This document shows positions 1 through 8,160 of a stretch of 24,270 nt of DNA, one piece after another. The position numbers and the translations under genes are program-made. The notes under the pieces were generated by a model that did no database searches, had not been told where the DNA came from, and saw nothing but the letters and a program-made list of their open reading frames with translations. Each line of letters begins with the position of its first letter. Positions within the stretch are counted from its first letter, which is position 1. Location: assembly GCA_964422465.1 (NCBI GenBank), contig CAYRBD010000049.1, positions 1 through 24,270 of the forward strand, given 5' to 3'. Source of the DNA: FW021-bin31 sp964422465 (GTDB lineage Bacteria; Bacteroidota; Bacteroidia; Chitinophagales; Chitinophagaceae).

Positions 1-103
1 AAGTTAAAAAGACTCTCTCTTTTTTCCCATCATATTCTCGTAAACGCTTTACTTTCCCCTGTAACCGATGCTGAAAGGCTTCCCAGGTTTTTTCACCGGT
101 CAT
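1..103 (-). CDS. Unrecognised protein, N-terminal 34 codons only
   Basis: An ATG at 103-101 on the minus strand opens a frame that stays open to the window edge. The 34 visible residues start MTGEKTWEAFQHRLQ and are rich in Lys, Arg and Glu, with no signal peptide or membrane segment, so a cytoplasmic product is likely. The ATG overlaps the TGA of cinA by one base (TGATG), an arrangement typical of translational coupling, which suggests one transcript with cinA. I do not recognise the family from this fragment and assign no function. The overlap and absence of stops make it a probable gene, but 34 codons is weak evidence. Confidence 0.55.
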   Translation of the reverse strand, partial: MTGEKTWEAFQHRLQGKVKRLREYDGKKERVFLT

Positions 104-1374
104 CACCTACGCGGGGCTCTCTCCCGGGATACAGCTAAAAAATCCAGCAATAAAAGGAGGGCATAATTACCGGTAAGCCTGATATTATGCAAGCGGTCAT
201 AGCGTAAATGCAAAACCCTGGTTAAGAGTTGTTTCTCATTGCCGGCGGCAAGCCATACCGTGCCTACCGGTTTTCCCGGACTGCCTCCGGAAGGGCCCAT
301 AATACCGGAGACGGCAATACCCACATCCACCCCCAGTTTTCTGACAAGGCCGGTTACCATTGCTTTAACCACTTCCTCACTCACGGCACCCTTTGTTTTC
401 AAAATTGTTTTCGGCACCTTCAGCAGTTTCGTTTTAAGTTCATTGGTATAAGTAACCATAGCGCCCTGGAAATAATCCGAACTTCCGGCAACGGAAGTAA
501 ACAGATGTCCCACATAACCGCCGGTACAGCTTTCGGCAGTACCCACTGAAAGACCCTTCTTTTTCAGTCGGTTTCCTACAATGGCCGCGAGCGGCAGGTC
601 GTCTGTAGCAATAATATGATCCGCGGCCCGATTTTTTAGCTGGCTCCCATATTGATCCAACTCATGGGCCACTCTTTGTTCCTCCTCTCCCCGGGCGGTA
701 AGCCGTAGTTTGAGAAAGCCGTTTCCGGGTAAATACGCCAGTTTGATATGTGGGGGCAAGCTATGTTCAAAACCCTTTAATTTTTCAGCCAGTCTCGATT
801 CAGGAATGCCGGAGGTAATGACCGTATGATGCAAGATCGCCGGGGTTTTAAAATGAGCGGCAAGAAGCGGCAGCACCTTTTTCTTCATAAGCGCTTTCAT
901 CTCATGAGGCACGCCGGGCATGGATACGAAAACCTTTCCTTCTTTTTCAAACCACATCCCCGGTGCAGTACCTTCCTCATTAAACAAGGGGTCACAATTA
1001 TCCGGAACCAGCGCCTGCGCCCGGTTGCTTTCCAACATTTTTCCCCCATGAAGAGCCAGCCGTTTTTTAATATGATCCAGGATCAGTTGATCCAATTTCA
1101 ACCTGGAATTAAAATATGCGCAAAGCGCCGATTTTGTCTTGTCGTCATCCGTTGGGCCAAGCCCTCCGGTAACAAGAATGACATCCGCAACAGCGCTTTC
1201 CTGTTTCAGGCTTTCCACAATTTCCTGCTCCTCATCCCCAATGGTAAGGCTGTGCGTCAGCCAGATTCCTTCCTTATTCAATTCCCGTCCGATCCAGGCC
1301 GAATTGGTGTTCAGGGTCTGTCCTATTAAGAGTTCATCTCCAATGGTAATAACGGAGGCTTTTATTTCTTTCAT
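103..1374 (-). CDS. cinA: CinA-like protein (MoCF-like domain plus nicotinamide-nucleotide amidase domain)
   Basis: 423 aa, near the usual CinA length. Residues about 1-170 form the MoCF-biosynthesis-like (COG1058) domain, with GDELLIGQTLNTNSAW near residue 12, VTGGLGPTDDD at 68-78 and SMPGVPHEM at 151-159. Residues about 263-415 form the PncC/CinA C-terminal amidase domain, with AESCTGG at 280-286 (S282 is the expected nucleophile) and a later SGIMGPSGG loop. Family knowledge: the C-terminal domain deamidates NMN to nicotinate mononucleotide, and the N-terminal domain in some homologues is an ADP-ribose pyrophosphatase, so the protein serves pyridine-nucleotide recycling in the cytoplasm. 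The old competence/damage-inducible name is historical. The ATG at 1374 is the only sensible start, and its stop overlaps the next gene. No clear promoter box was seen directly upstream. Confidence 0.95.
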   Translation of the reverse strand: MKEIKASVITIGDELLIGQTLNTNSAWIGRELNKEGIWLTHSLTIGDEEQEIVESLKQESAVADVILVTGGLGPTDDDKTKSALCAYFNSRLKLDQLILDHIKKRLALHGGKMLESNRAQALVPDNCDPLFNEEGTAPGMWFEKEGKVFVSMPGVPHEMKALMKKKVLPLLAAHFKTPAILHHTVITSGIPESRLAEKLKGFEHSLPPHIKLAYLPGNGFLKLRLTARGEEEQRVAHELDQYGSQLKNRAADHIIATDDLPLAAIVGNRLKKKGLSVGTAESCTGGYVGHLFTSVAGSSDYFQGAMVTYTNELKTKLLKVPKTILKTKGAVSEEVVKAMVTGLVRKLGVDVGIAVSGIMGPSGGSPGKPVGTVWLAAGNEKQLLTRVLHLRYDRLHNIRLTGNYALLLLLDFLAVSRERAPRR

Positions 1375-1456
1375 GTAGTAAAATTATAAAAGCAAATCCA
1401 AAAAACAACCAAGCGGCGGAAACAGATAAAAAAATTCAAAAGTAAATTAGATTTTT

Positions 1457-1464
1457 TACCTTTG
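1457..1464 (+). promoter_or_regulatory. -7 box of the DUF1080/PBP4 operon
   Basis: TACCTTTG matches the Bacteroidota TAnnTTTG -7 element exactly and lies 24 nt before the ATG at 1489. No clear TTG -33 element was found at the expected distance. The box overlaps a TTG codon at 1462 that is in frame with the coding region, which argues against that codon as a start. Confidence 0.55.
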
Positions 1465-1488
1465 AAATCAGATAAGAATCAGCCTGAT

Positions 1489-2475
1489 ATGAATATAGCC
1501 TTTAATAAAACAATCATTAAAACAATCCCTCTTTACTTTATCATCATACCAATGCTTCTCTTTAATTCAACCTCTTCCTCAGCCTCCCCTATTCATTCTC
1601 CGGCAACGGCATCGGATACGTCCTCTATCCTGGGCAGATGGGATATCACGTTGGGAAGGGATGGGAAATCCTACCCCTCCTGGCTTGAAATTCACCTTTC
1701 GGGCTTCAGAACGCTGGTAGGCCGGTTTGTAGGTATTGTAGGCAGCGCCCGCCCGGTATCCAGAATAAATTTTAAGGATGGGAAAATGAGTTTTGCTATT
1801 CCTCCACAATGGGAAGAAGGAACGGCTGACCTACAGGTAGAGGGAATGTTCAAAGCGGGAAAATTCAAGGGAACCATGATCTCTAGTAATGGGGAAACCT
1901 ATTCCTGGACAGGGGTTAAAGCGCCCATTCTAAGACGTAAAGAAAAACCGGTTTGGGGAGCGCCCCTCTCTCTTTTTGATGGGAAGGATTTAAGCAAATG
2001 GCATGCCCTGGGCAAAAGTCAATGGAAAGTAGAATCGGGGATCCTGCGAAGTCCACATTCCGGCGCCAATCTGGTTACCAATGAAAAATTCCAGGATTTT
2101 AAGCTGCATGTAGAAGTACGTTATCCCAAAGGAAGTAACAGCGGCGTTTATCTCAGGGGGAGGTATGAAGTACAGGTGGTGGACAGCAAAGGGATGCAAC
2201 CTTCTGACATCCTGTTTGGCGCTATTTACGGGTTTCTGCCGCCCAGCGAAATTGTGGCTAAAGCCGCAGGAGAATGGCAAAGCCTGGACATTACGCTGGT
2301 GGGCAGGATGGTTACTGTAGTAGCCAATGGAGATACCATTATCTGCAACCGGGAAATACCGGGGATCACCGGCGGCGCACTCAACAGCAACGAAAGCGAC
2401 CCCGGTCCGATTCTGCTACAGGGCGATCACGGTCCGGTTGATTACAGGAACATTATTATTACACCGGCCAAATAA
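1489..2475 (+). CDS. Secreted DUF1080 protein (3-keto-disaccharide hydrolase-like)
   Basis: 328 aa from ATG 1489. An in-frame TTG at 1462 would add nine residues but sits inside the -7 box. Residues 1-32 look like a signal peptide, with a hydrophobic core at about 12-25 followed by a Ser-rich stretch. Residues about 46-145 form a beta-rich N-terminal domain beginning LGRWDITLGRDG. Residues about 157-327 form the DUF1080 domain, with LFDGKDLSKWHA, SNSGVYLRGRYEVQV, GEWQSLDI and the terminal LLQGDHGPVDYRNI. Family knowledge: DUF1080 proteins have a concanavalin-like jelly-roll fold, and some hydrolyse 3-keto-glycosides in the periplasm. The substrate here cannot be told. It is four bases ahead of the PBP4 gene and probably cotranscribed with it; I see no metabolic reason for that pairing. 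Confidence 0.85.
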   Translation: MNIAFNKTIIKTIPLYFIIIPMLLFNSTSSSASPIHSPATASDTSSILGRWDITLGRDGKSYPSWLEIHLSGFRTLVGRFVGIVGSARPVSRINFKDGKMSFAIPPQWEEGTADLQVEGMFKAGKFKGTMISSNGETYSWTGVKAPILRRKEKPVWGAPLSLFDGKDLSKWHALGKSQWKVESGILRSPHSGANLVTNEKFQDFKLHVEVRYPKGSNSGVYLRGRYEVQVVDSKGMQPSDILFGAIYGFLPPSEIVAKAAGEWQSLDITLVGRMVTVVANGDTIICNREIPGITGGALNSNESDPGPILLQGDHGPVDYRNIIITPAK

Positions 2476-2479
2476 TCCC

Positions 2480-3910
2480 ATGTCCCATCGTTTGTCATTC
2501 TTTTCTCTTTTATTCGTTACGGTTTTTTTTATATTTTCAACAGCAAACGCCCAATCGCTGAAAGGGCGAATAGCCTCAGCTGCCAAACACTTTACTGCTG
2601 ACCCGCAAATGAACCATGCCATCACTTCCCTTACGGTTATCAATGCGGAAACCGGCCGGCAGATATATGCGCTGAATGCTAAAGTGGGAATGGCTCCTGC
2701 CTCCAACCTGAAAACGTTAACCGCCGCTACCGCTTTCTACCTTTTGGGGAAAGATTTTACCTATGAAACCTCCTTATTTTATAGCGGAACTATAGAAAAC
2801 GGCATCCTCAATGGCGACCTTATTATCCGGGGAAATGGCGACCCCACACTGGGCAGTTGGCGATATAATCAAACCAAAACGGAAGTAATTTTATCAAAAT
2901 GGGTAGCTGCAATACGGGCAGCAGGAATCAGGAAAATAACGGGTCAGATCATCGGCGATCCCTCCGCTTTTGAATCACAAATAACCCCCAATGGATGGGT
3001 TTGGCAGGACATGGGCAACTATTATGGTGCGGGAGCATCCGGTCTCACGTGGCGGGAAAATCAATATGACCTCCACCTGATACCGGGAGCACGCGTGGGA
3101 GAGCCCGTAAAAATAACCGGTACAAAGCCTGTGATGGAACAAATCCATTTTATTAATGAATTGAAAACAGGCGGTACACATAGTGGCGACCAGACTTACA
3201 TTTACATTGCTCCTTACGGCCATATTGCCTACGTTCGTGGGACAGCCCCGGCTAATCACCCGCGTTTTCAGGTATCCGGCGCTGTGCCCAGCCCGGCCTT
3301 ATTTTGTGCGGGCAGTCTGCAAAAAGCGTTGCAAAAAGAAGGAATAGCCATATCTAAACCCGTGACAACGACCCGGCTTTTGGAACTGGCGGGAGAGAAA
3401 ATTCCTTCCGACAGGCAGCTGATAACTACCCATATTTCCCCCAATCTGACGGAAATTATCCATTGGTTTCTAAAAAGAAGCATTAACCTTTACGGAGAAC
3501 TCCTGATCAAAACCATTGCTCATCAAACGGGGGCTGTAGGGAGCACGAAAAAGGGAATAGAAATAGAAAAGAAATTCTGGGTAAATAAAGGAATTTCAAA
3601 GGAAGCCCTGCATGTGCTGGATGGCAGCGGCCTTTCTCCGGAAGACCGCATCACTACCGAAGCGCTGGCTACGGTTCTATTCCATGTTCGCCAGGAAAGC
3701 TGGTATTCTCAATATAAAGAATGCTTACCCATCATTCATAACATCCACATGAAAAGCGGCCACATTAACGGCGTAGCTTCTTATACCGGTTTTTTAACCA
3801 GCCGGGAAGGTACACCGCTTATCTTCTCCTTTATTGTCAACAATTACAACGGAAGAGTGGGCAACGTTAATAACAAAATGTTTCAGTTGCTGGATAAGAT
3901 AAAATATTAA
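2480..3910 (+). CDS. dacB: D-alanyl-D-alanine carboxypeptidase/endopeptidase, PBP4 family (peptidase S13)
   Basis: 476 aa from ATG 2480, which comes four bases after the upstream stop. An open frame reaching back to 2327 lies inside the DUF1080 gene and is rejected. Residues 1-24 are a signal peptide ending TANA|Q. The three penicillin-binding motifs are visible: SxxK as SNLK at 75-78 (S75 nucleophile), SxN as SIN at 334-336, and KSG at 425-427 in place of the more usual KTG. LDGSGLSPEDR (380-390) is characteristic of the family, as is GNGDPTLG (118-125). Known role: trims pentapeptide stems and cleaves D-Ala-mDAP crosslinks in the periplasm. The length and the insertion between SxxK and SxN fit class C low-molecular-mass PBPs. 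It is convergent with the thioesterase gene, and the two stops overlap at TTAA. Confidence 0.93.
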   Translation: MSHRLSFFSLLFVTVFFIFSTANAQSLKGRIASAAKHFTADPQMNHAITSLTVINAETGRQIYALNAKVGMAPASNLKTLTAATAFYLLGKDFTYETSLFYSGTIENGILNGDLIIRGNGDPTLGSWRYNQTKTEVILSKWVAAIRAAGIRKITGQIIGDPSAFESQITPNGWVWQDMGNYYGAGASGLTWRENQYDLHLIPGARVGEPVKITGTKPVMEQIHFINELKTGGTHSGDQTYIYIAPYGHIAYVRGTAPANHPRFQVSGAVPSPALFCAGSLQKALQKEGIAISKPVTTTRLLELAGEKIPSDRQLITTHISPNLTEIIHWFLKRSINLYGELLIKTIAHQTGAVGSTKKGIEIEKKFWVNKGISKEALHVLDGSGLSPEDRITTEALATVLFHVRQESWYSQYKECLPIIHNIHMKSGHINGVASYTGFLTSREGTPLIFSFIVNNYNGRVGNVNNKMFQLLDKIKY

Positions 3911-4329
3911 GGTATTGTATTCCCGAAAAAGGGCCGCAGCTTGTCCGACAAGAGGGGCGGCATCTCACAGGTTTTTCCGGTAGCGGCATCTACAAAAGCC
4001 AGTGTAACGCTGCCTGTATTTAATAGTTTACCGCTTTCATTGTATAATTCAGAATAAAAAGTAATCCTCCGGTTTTCGGGCCACTCCTTTAAAATTGTCT
4101 TCACTGTAATCAGGTCATCATATAAAGCCGGGCGCAAAAATTGGGTGTGGTATTCGGTTACCGGCATAATCAACCCTGCAGCTTCCAATTCTTTATAGGT
4201 AATCCCCAGGTTCCGGATCATATCGGTCCGGCCCACTTCATAATACAAAGCATAATTACCATAGTACAAATAGCCCATGGCATCGGTTTCTCCATAGCGA
4301 ACCCTGATTTCGATGTTGGTCGTGTACAT
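3907..4329 (-). CDS. YbgC/FadM-like acyl-CoA thioesterase, hotdog fold
   Basis: 140 aa, the typical length of a single hotdog-domain thioesterase. The signature segment RYGETDAMGYLYYGNYALY spans residues 11-29, with D16 in the position of the catalytic Asp of the 4-hydroxybenzoyl-CoA thioesterase group and N25 following. No signal peptide is present, so the protein is cytoplasmic. Known members hydrolyse acyl-CoA or acyl-ACP thioesters; the exact substrate cannot be read from sequence. It lies 25 bases downstream of the DoxX gene on the same strand and is probably cotranscribed with it. Its TAA shares the bases TTAA at 3907-3910 with the stop of the convergent PBP4 gene. The family is secure, the chain-length preference is not. 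Confidence 0.9.
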   Translation of the reverse strand: MYTTNIEIRVRYGETDAMGYLYYGNYALYYEVGRTDMIRNLGITYKELEAAGLIMPVTEYHTQFLRPALYDDLITVKTILKEWPENRRITFYSELYNESGKLLNTGSVTLAFVDAATGKTCEMPPLLSDKLRPFFGNTIP

Positions 4330-4354
4330 CCTGTTAATTATAAGTTAAAATACC

Positions 4355-4768
4355 TTAACGTTTTGAAATCAATCTGTCCAGCGATACCTTTCCCGGACCT
4401 AAAAGCCAGATAACTACATACCCCAAAAGAAAATGAGCCCCTAATTCCTGACGGCCAAAGCCATCATTTATATGGACCATCAGAATGACCACCACCATCT
4501 CTATGATCAGCGGAATGGTGATCCAACGGGTAAACAGGCCAAGGATCAACAGTATCGAACAGAAAACTTCGGCAAAAACCACCAATCCCAGCATGAAAGG
4601 GCTTCCCCACTGAAGCGGATCAAAAAAGTCCGAAGACATACCACTGAAATGCATCATCTTGGGAAGGCCATGATTCAGCATCATGATTCCTAATCCCAGT
4701 CTCAATAGCAGGAGGCAGAAATGAACGGTATTGGAACCATATTTGGTGGAAAAAAGGATATTACTCAT
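4355..4768 (-). CDS. DoxX family integral membrane protein
   Basis: 137 aa with four predicted membrane segments, at about residues 15-35, 55-77, 80-100 and 108-125. The N-terminal part LLLRLGLGIMMLNHGLPKM is the DoxX signature: an Arg in the first helix, then a G/NHG..K motif. LLILGLFTRW, typical of the third part of the family, follows. DoxX proteins are small inner-membrane proteins linked in various organisms to quinone- or thiol-linked redox chemistry and oxidative-stress resistance; no enzymatic role can be assigned here. It starts at ATG 4768 and precedes the thioesterase gene by 25 bases. The upstream TAATTTG on the minus strand is one base short of a consensus -7 box, so the promoter is uncertain. 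Confidence 0.88.
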   Translation of the reverse strand: MSNILFSTKYGSNTVHFCLLLLRLGLGIMMLNHGLPKMMHFSGMSSDFFDPLQWGSPFMLGLVVFAEVFCSILLILGLFTRWITIPLIIEMVVVILMVHINDGFGRQELGAHFLLGYVVIWLLGPGKVSLDRLISKR

Positions 4769-4864
4769 AGATAGAATTTGGGGCCAAATTACATAATTTT
4801 GTTCTTAAGCCTTAAATTATCCGGGATGGGGAAAAACAAGATTTAGAGAAAGGAGGGAAACCAT

Positions 4865-4872
4865 TATCTTTG
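4865..4872 (+). promoter_or_regulatory. -7 box of the TPR/beta-barrel/HU-SPOR operon
   Basis: TATCTTTG is an exact TAnnTTTG match, 93 nt before ATG 4966. It predicts an untranslated leader of roughly 85 nt that is AT-rich and shows no strong hairpin. Only a weak TTT-containing stretch lies at the -33 distance. The rest of 4769-4965 holds nothing else I can name. Confidence 0.55.
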
Positions 4873-4965
4873 TCGGCATAAACAGCGGCATACTACTCCG
4901 TTTTTTGTTTTATTTGAATTTATCTTAAAATAAACCCATTCCTGAGACGTTATTTTTTACTAAAC

Positions 4966-7900
4966 ATGCATATTATTAAGAACCGGATTATAATGAATTC
5001 AATCAGACTAAAATCAGTATCCTCCCGGAAACTGTTTAAATGGGGGTTCCTTTTACCGATAGCCTGTCTTATCCTGACTCACCATGCCGCCGCACAGGAG
5101 AATGTTATTCACCAGGATCCTGATCTTATCCTAAAAGAAGCCACCAAACTCTATAACCGGGGGTTGTATGCAGATGCCCAGCCCCTGTTTAAAAAAAGGC
5201 TGGAAGAGATCAGCTATTTCAAAGAAACGGAACATCAGCTCAGTCAGCAGGATGCCGGTTATTATTTTATTGTCTGCGCCTTTCAATTGGACCAACCCAA
5301 TGCCGTAAAACTGGCTAAAGATTATATTCAAAAATCCAGCAGCAGTTCCCACCGGCAGATGATGAGTTACCAACTGGGTCATTATTATTTTAAAGAAAAC
5401 CAGTTTAAAAAAGCCATTCCCTATTACGAAGATGCCGGAATCGATAACCTATCCAATGAAGAGATCGCAAAAGCCAAATATGAACAGGCGTACAGCTATT
5501 TTAACCTGAAAGAATTTGATAAAGCCTTCCCGCTCTTCAACGCTATAAAAAATATTCACAACGAGTATTACCTGCCGGCCAATTATTATACAGGCTATAT
5601 TGCATTATATAAAAAGGATTATACCAATGCCTTACGGTCTTTTCAAAAAGTTGTGAATGAAAATAAATACAAGCAGGTTGTTCCTTATTATATTGCAGAG
5701 ATTTATTATTATCAACATCAATATGGCAAATTATTAAGCTATGCACAGCCTTACCTGGAGGCGGGAAACCTCTATTATGATGCCGACCTGCGCCACTTGG
5801 TAGGACAAACTTATTTTGAACAAAAAGAATATGAAAAGGCGCTTCCTTACCTGGCAGAATATGAAAAACACGCGAAGCAATTGCAGAAAGAAGATGTTTA
5901 TGAACTGGCTTACTGTTATTATCAGACCAATCAGTTAGACAAAGCAGCCTCCGGTTTTAAACAGCTCAGCGGCACCACTGATTCCCTCGGGCAAAATTCC
6001 ATGTACATTCTTGGAGATATTTATCTGAAAAAAGGAAAGAAAGCCGATGCCCGCCAGGCCTTTGCCTTCTGTGCACGTTCTTCCTACAATGCCAAACAAC
6101 AGGAAGTTTCTAAATTTAATTATGGCAAACTTTCCTACGAGCTGGGATACCAGGATGCCGCCCTGAAAACATTAAAAGCTTTTATCTCTGACTACCCACA
6201 TTCTGAATATAACCAGCAGTCCCGGGAGATTCTGGCAGAGTTATTCATGAATACGGAGGATTATAAAAATGCTTACGCGGTAATCAAAGAATTACCAAAA
6301 GAAAGTAACTCCGTAAAAGAGGCTTATCAAAGGGTGACCTTTGGCAGAGCCATGCAATTGATCAACGATGGAAATCTGGCAGCCGCCGACCAAATGCTGG
6401 ATCAGTCTCTCGGTTACAGCCTGAACCGCAAGTTAAGTTTGCTTGCCTACTTTTGGAAAGGGGAAATAGCCCTGCGGAACAACAAGCCCAAAGAAGCGAT
6501 CAAGTACCTCAATTTATATTTACCCGATCAAAACAGGGGCGCTCCTCCGGCACTGGGGGAAGCCAATGTTCAAACGGCCCACTATAACCTGGGCTACAGC
6601 TACCTGGAGGAAAAGAAGTATAGCGAGGCGCTCGCCCAGTTTAAGGAAGCTCAACGTGTTTTCGGCACCAATGGTTCAACAATTGCAAGTGATTCCCGGC
6701 TTCGGGAGGCAGATTGTTATTACATGTTAAAAGAATATAACCAGGCCATCCAGATATACAACCAAAGCATCGCTTCCGGCGGACCGGGAAGCGACTATGC
6801 CCTGTATCAGAAGGGTATTATTTCCGGAATATTAGGAAACAATGCAGCGAAAGTGTCTATTCTCAATCAATTATCTAATAAATATCCCCAATCAGGTTAT
6901 CAAAATGAAGCCAATTATCAGATAGGTACAACCTACATGGATGAGGGTAATTTTCGCACGGCGATTCCATACCTGGAAAAGGTGGCTAATGATCCCCAAA
7001 ACCCCAATGCCCCCAAAGCGCTGCTAAAACTCGCGCTGGCACATTACAATTTGGGAGATCATCCTTCCGCTGCCGATGGTTATAAACAACTGATCCGAAA
7101 ATACCCCAATACGCCACAGGCCCGGCAGGCGATGCAGAGCCTGAGCAGCTTGTACGTTAGTGATGGCCAGCCTGACGCCTACGTTGCTTTCCTTAAATCT
7201 ATCGGTCAAACAGTAAACACTTCTGTAGAGGATTCCCTGTCTTATGCTGCAGGCGAGTCCAGTTTTGGAGACAGCCAATATAAACGCGCAGTAGCCCAAT
7301 TCAATACTTATTTAACCAAATTCCCCGATGGTCGCTATGCTTTACAAGCACATTTTTACCGGGCAGAAAGCGCATACAATCAAAAAGATTATGACCAGGC
7401 ATTGAAGGATTATGAATATGTGCTTTCTCAAGGGGCAAGCGCTTTCAACCAACACGCTGCGCTGCAGGCTGCCTCTATTAATTTTTATCAGGATAAAAAT
7501 TACACAAAAGCACTGGAAGAATATCAACAATTAAAGCAGCTTTCTAGCAGTAAAGAGAACACACTTACCGCGCTGCGGGGCATATTAAGATGTCATTATG
7601 AACTGCAGCAATGGCAGGAAGTAACAACGGCGGCACAAGAGTTGCTGGCTGTACAAAACATCAGCACAGGCGACCAGATCGTTTCTCACTTCTATCTTGG
7701 GCGGGCTGCCCAAATGCAACAAGATTGTCCTGCCGCCATCAGCCAGTTTCAGAAAGTTGCCGGTATGACGACCTCCGAACTGGGGGCAGAATCCCGATAT
7801 TACATTGCTTTATGCACCTTTGATCAGGGGCAGTTAAAAGAAGCCGAAACCGCGGCCTTTGATGTAATCAAAAAGACACCCTCCTACGACTTTTGGGTTA

Positions 7901-8115
7901 CAAAAGCCTACATTCTTTTGGGGCAGGTGTTCTGGAAAGAAAAAGATTACTTTAACGCGAAAGCAACCTTACAGAGTATTGTGGATCACAGCAAAATACC
8001 CCAGCTTACTGAGGAAGCCGGGAAGCTCCTGGACCAGGTAACAGCTGAAGAAAAAGAACATTCAAAAATTGCCGAGCCTTCTTCCAGACCAGCTACAACC
8101 GATACCACCCTTTAA
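4966..8115 (+). CDS. Large periplasmic tetratricopeptide-repeat protein
   Basis: 1049 aa. The N-terminus carries a hydrophobic segment ending AAAQ at about residues 41-44, consistent with signal-peptidase cleavage. A second ATG at 4993 (residue 10) would also leave the signal peptide intact, so the exact start is open. Almost the whole mature chain is TPR-like helix pairs of about 33-37 residues. Clear units include YFKENQFKKAIPYYEDAG, YFEQKEYEKALPYLAEYE, YLEEKKYSEALAQFKEA and YMDEGNFRTAIPYLEKVA. A Lys/Glu-rich tail ends at residue 1049. Such solenoids bind other proteins; no enzyme domain is visible. It is the first gene of a three-gene run with an outer-membrane barrel 45 bases downstream and an HU-CCDC81/SPOR protein after that, which suggests a scaffold connecting envelope components. 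The specific partner is inference. Confidence 0.88.
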   Translation: MHIIKNRIIMNSIRLKSVSSRKLFKWGFLLPIACLILTHHAAAQENVIHQDPDLILKEATKLYNRGLYADAQPLFKKRLEEISYFKETEHQLSQQDAGYYFIVCAFQLDQPNAVKLAKDYIQKSSSSSHRQMMSYQLGHYYFKENQFKKAIPYYEDAGIDNLSNEEIAKAKYEQAYSYFNLKEFDKAFPLFNAIKNIHNEYYLPANYYTGYIALYKKDYTNALRSFQKVVNENKYKQVVPYYIAEIYYYQHQYGKLLSYAQPYLEAGNLYYDADLRHLVGQTYFEQKEYEKALPYLAEYEKHAKQLQKEDVYELAYCYYQTNQLDKAASGFKQLSGTTDSLGQNSMYILGDIYLKKGKKADARQAFAFCARSSYNAKQQEVSKFNYGKLSYELGYQDAALKTLKAFISDYPHSEYNQQSREILAELFMNTEDYKNAYAVIKELPKESNSVKEAYQRVTFGRAMQLINDGNLAAADQMLDQSLGYSLNRKLSLLAYFWKGEIALRNNKPKEAIKYLNLYLPDQNRGAPPALGEANVQTAHYNLGYSYLEEKKYSEALAQFKEAQRVFGTNGSTIASDSRLREADCYYMLKEYNQAIQIYNQSIASGGPGSDYALYQKGIISGILGNNAAKVSILNQLSNKYPQSGYQNEANYQIGTTYMDEGNFRTAIPYLEKVANDPQNPNAPKALLKLALAHYNLGDHPSAADGYKQLIRKYPNTPQARQAMQSLSSLYVSDGQPDAYVAFLKSIGQTVNTSVEDSLSYAAGESSFGDSQYKRAVAQFNTYLTKFPDGRYALQAHFYRAESAYNQKDYDQALKDYEYVLSQGASAFNQHAALQAASINFYQDKNYTKALEEYQQLKQLSSSKENTLTALRGILRCHYELQQWQEVTTAAQELLAVQNISTGDQIVSHFYLGRAAQMQQDCPAAISQFQKVAGMTTSELGAESRYYIALCTFDQGQLKEAETAAFDVIKKTPSYDFWVTKAYILLGQVFWKEKDYFNAKATLQSIVDHSKIPQLTEEAGKLLDQVTAEEKEHSKIAEPSSRPATTDTTL

Positions 8116-8160
8116 TCAATAAATATAAAAAATAGCATCCGGGAAAATAATTGAAATATT

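Noticed and set aside
1462..1488. TTG start nine codons upstream of the DUF1080 ATG
   Set aside because: The codon lies inside the TACCTTTG -7 box, so it would be upstream of the transcript start; the ATG at 1489 gives a normal signal peptide.
2327..2479. N-terminal extension of the PBP4 frame by 51 codons
   Set aside because: It overlaps the DUF1080 gene in another frame and would bury the signal peptide that begins at ATG 2480.
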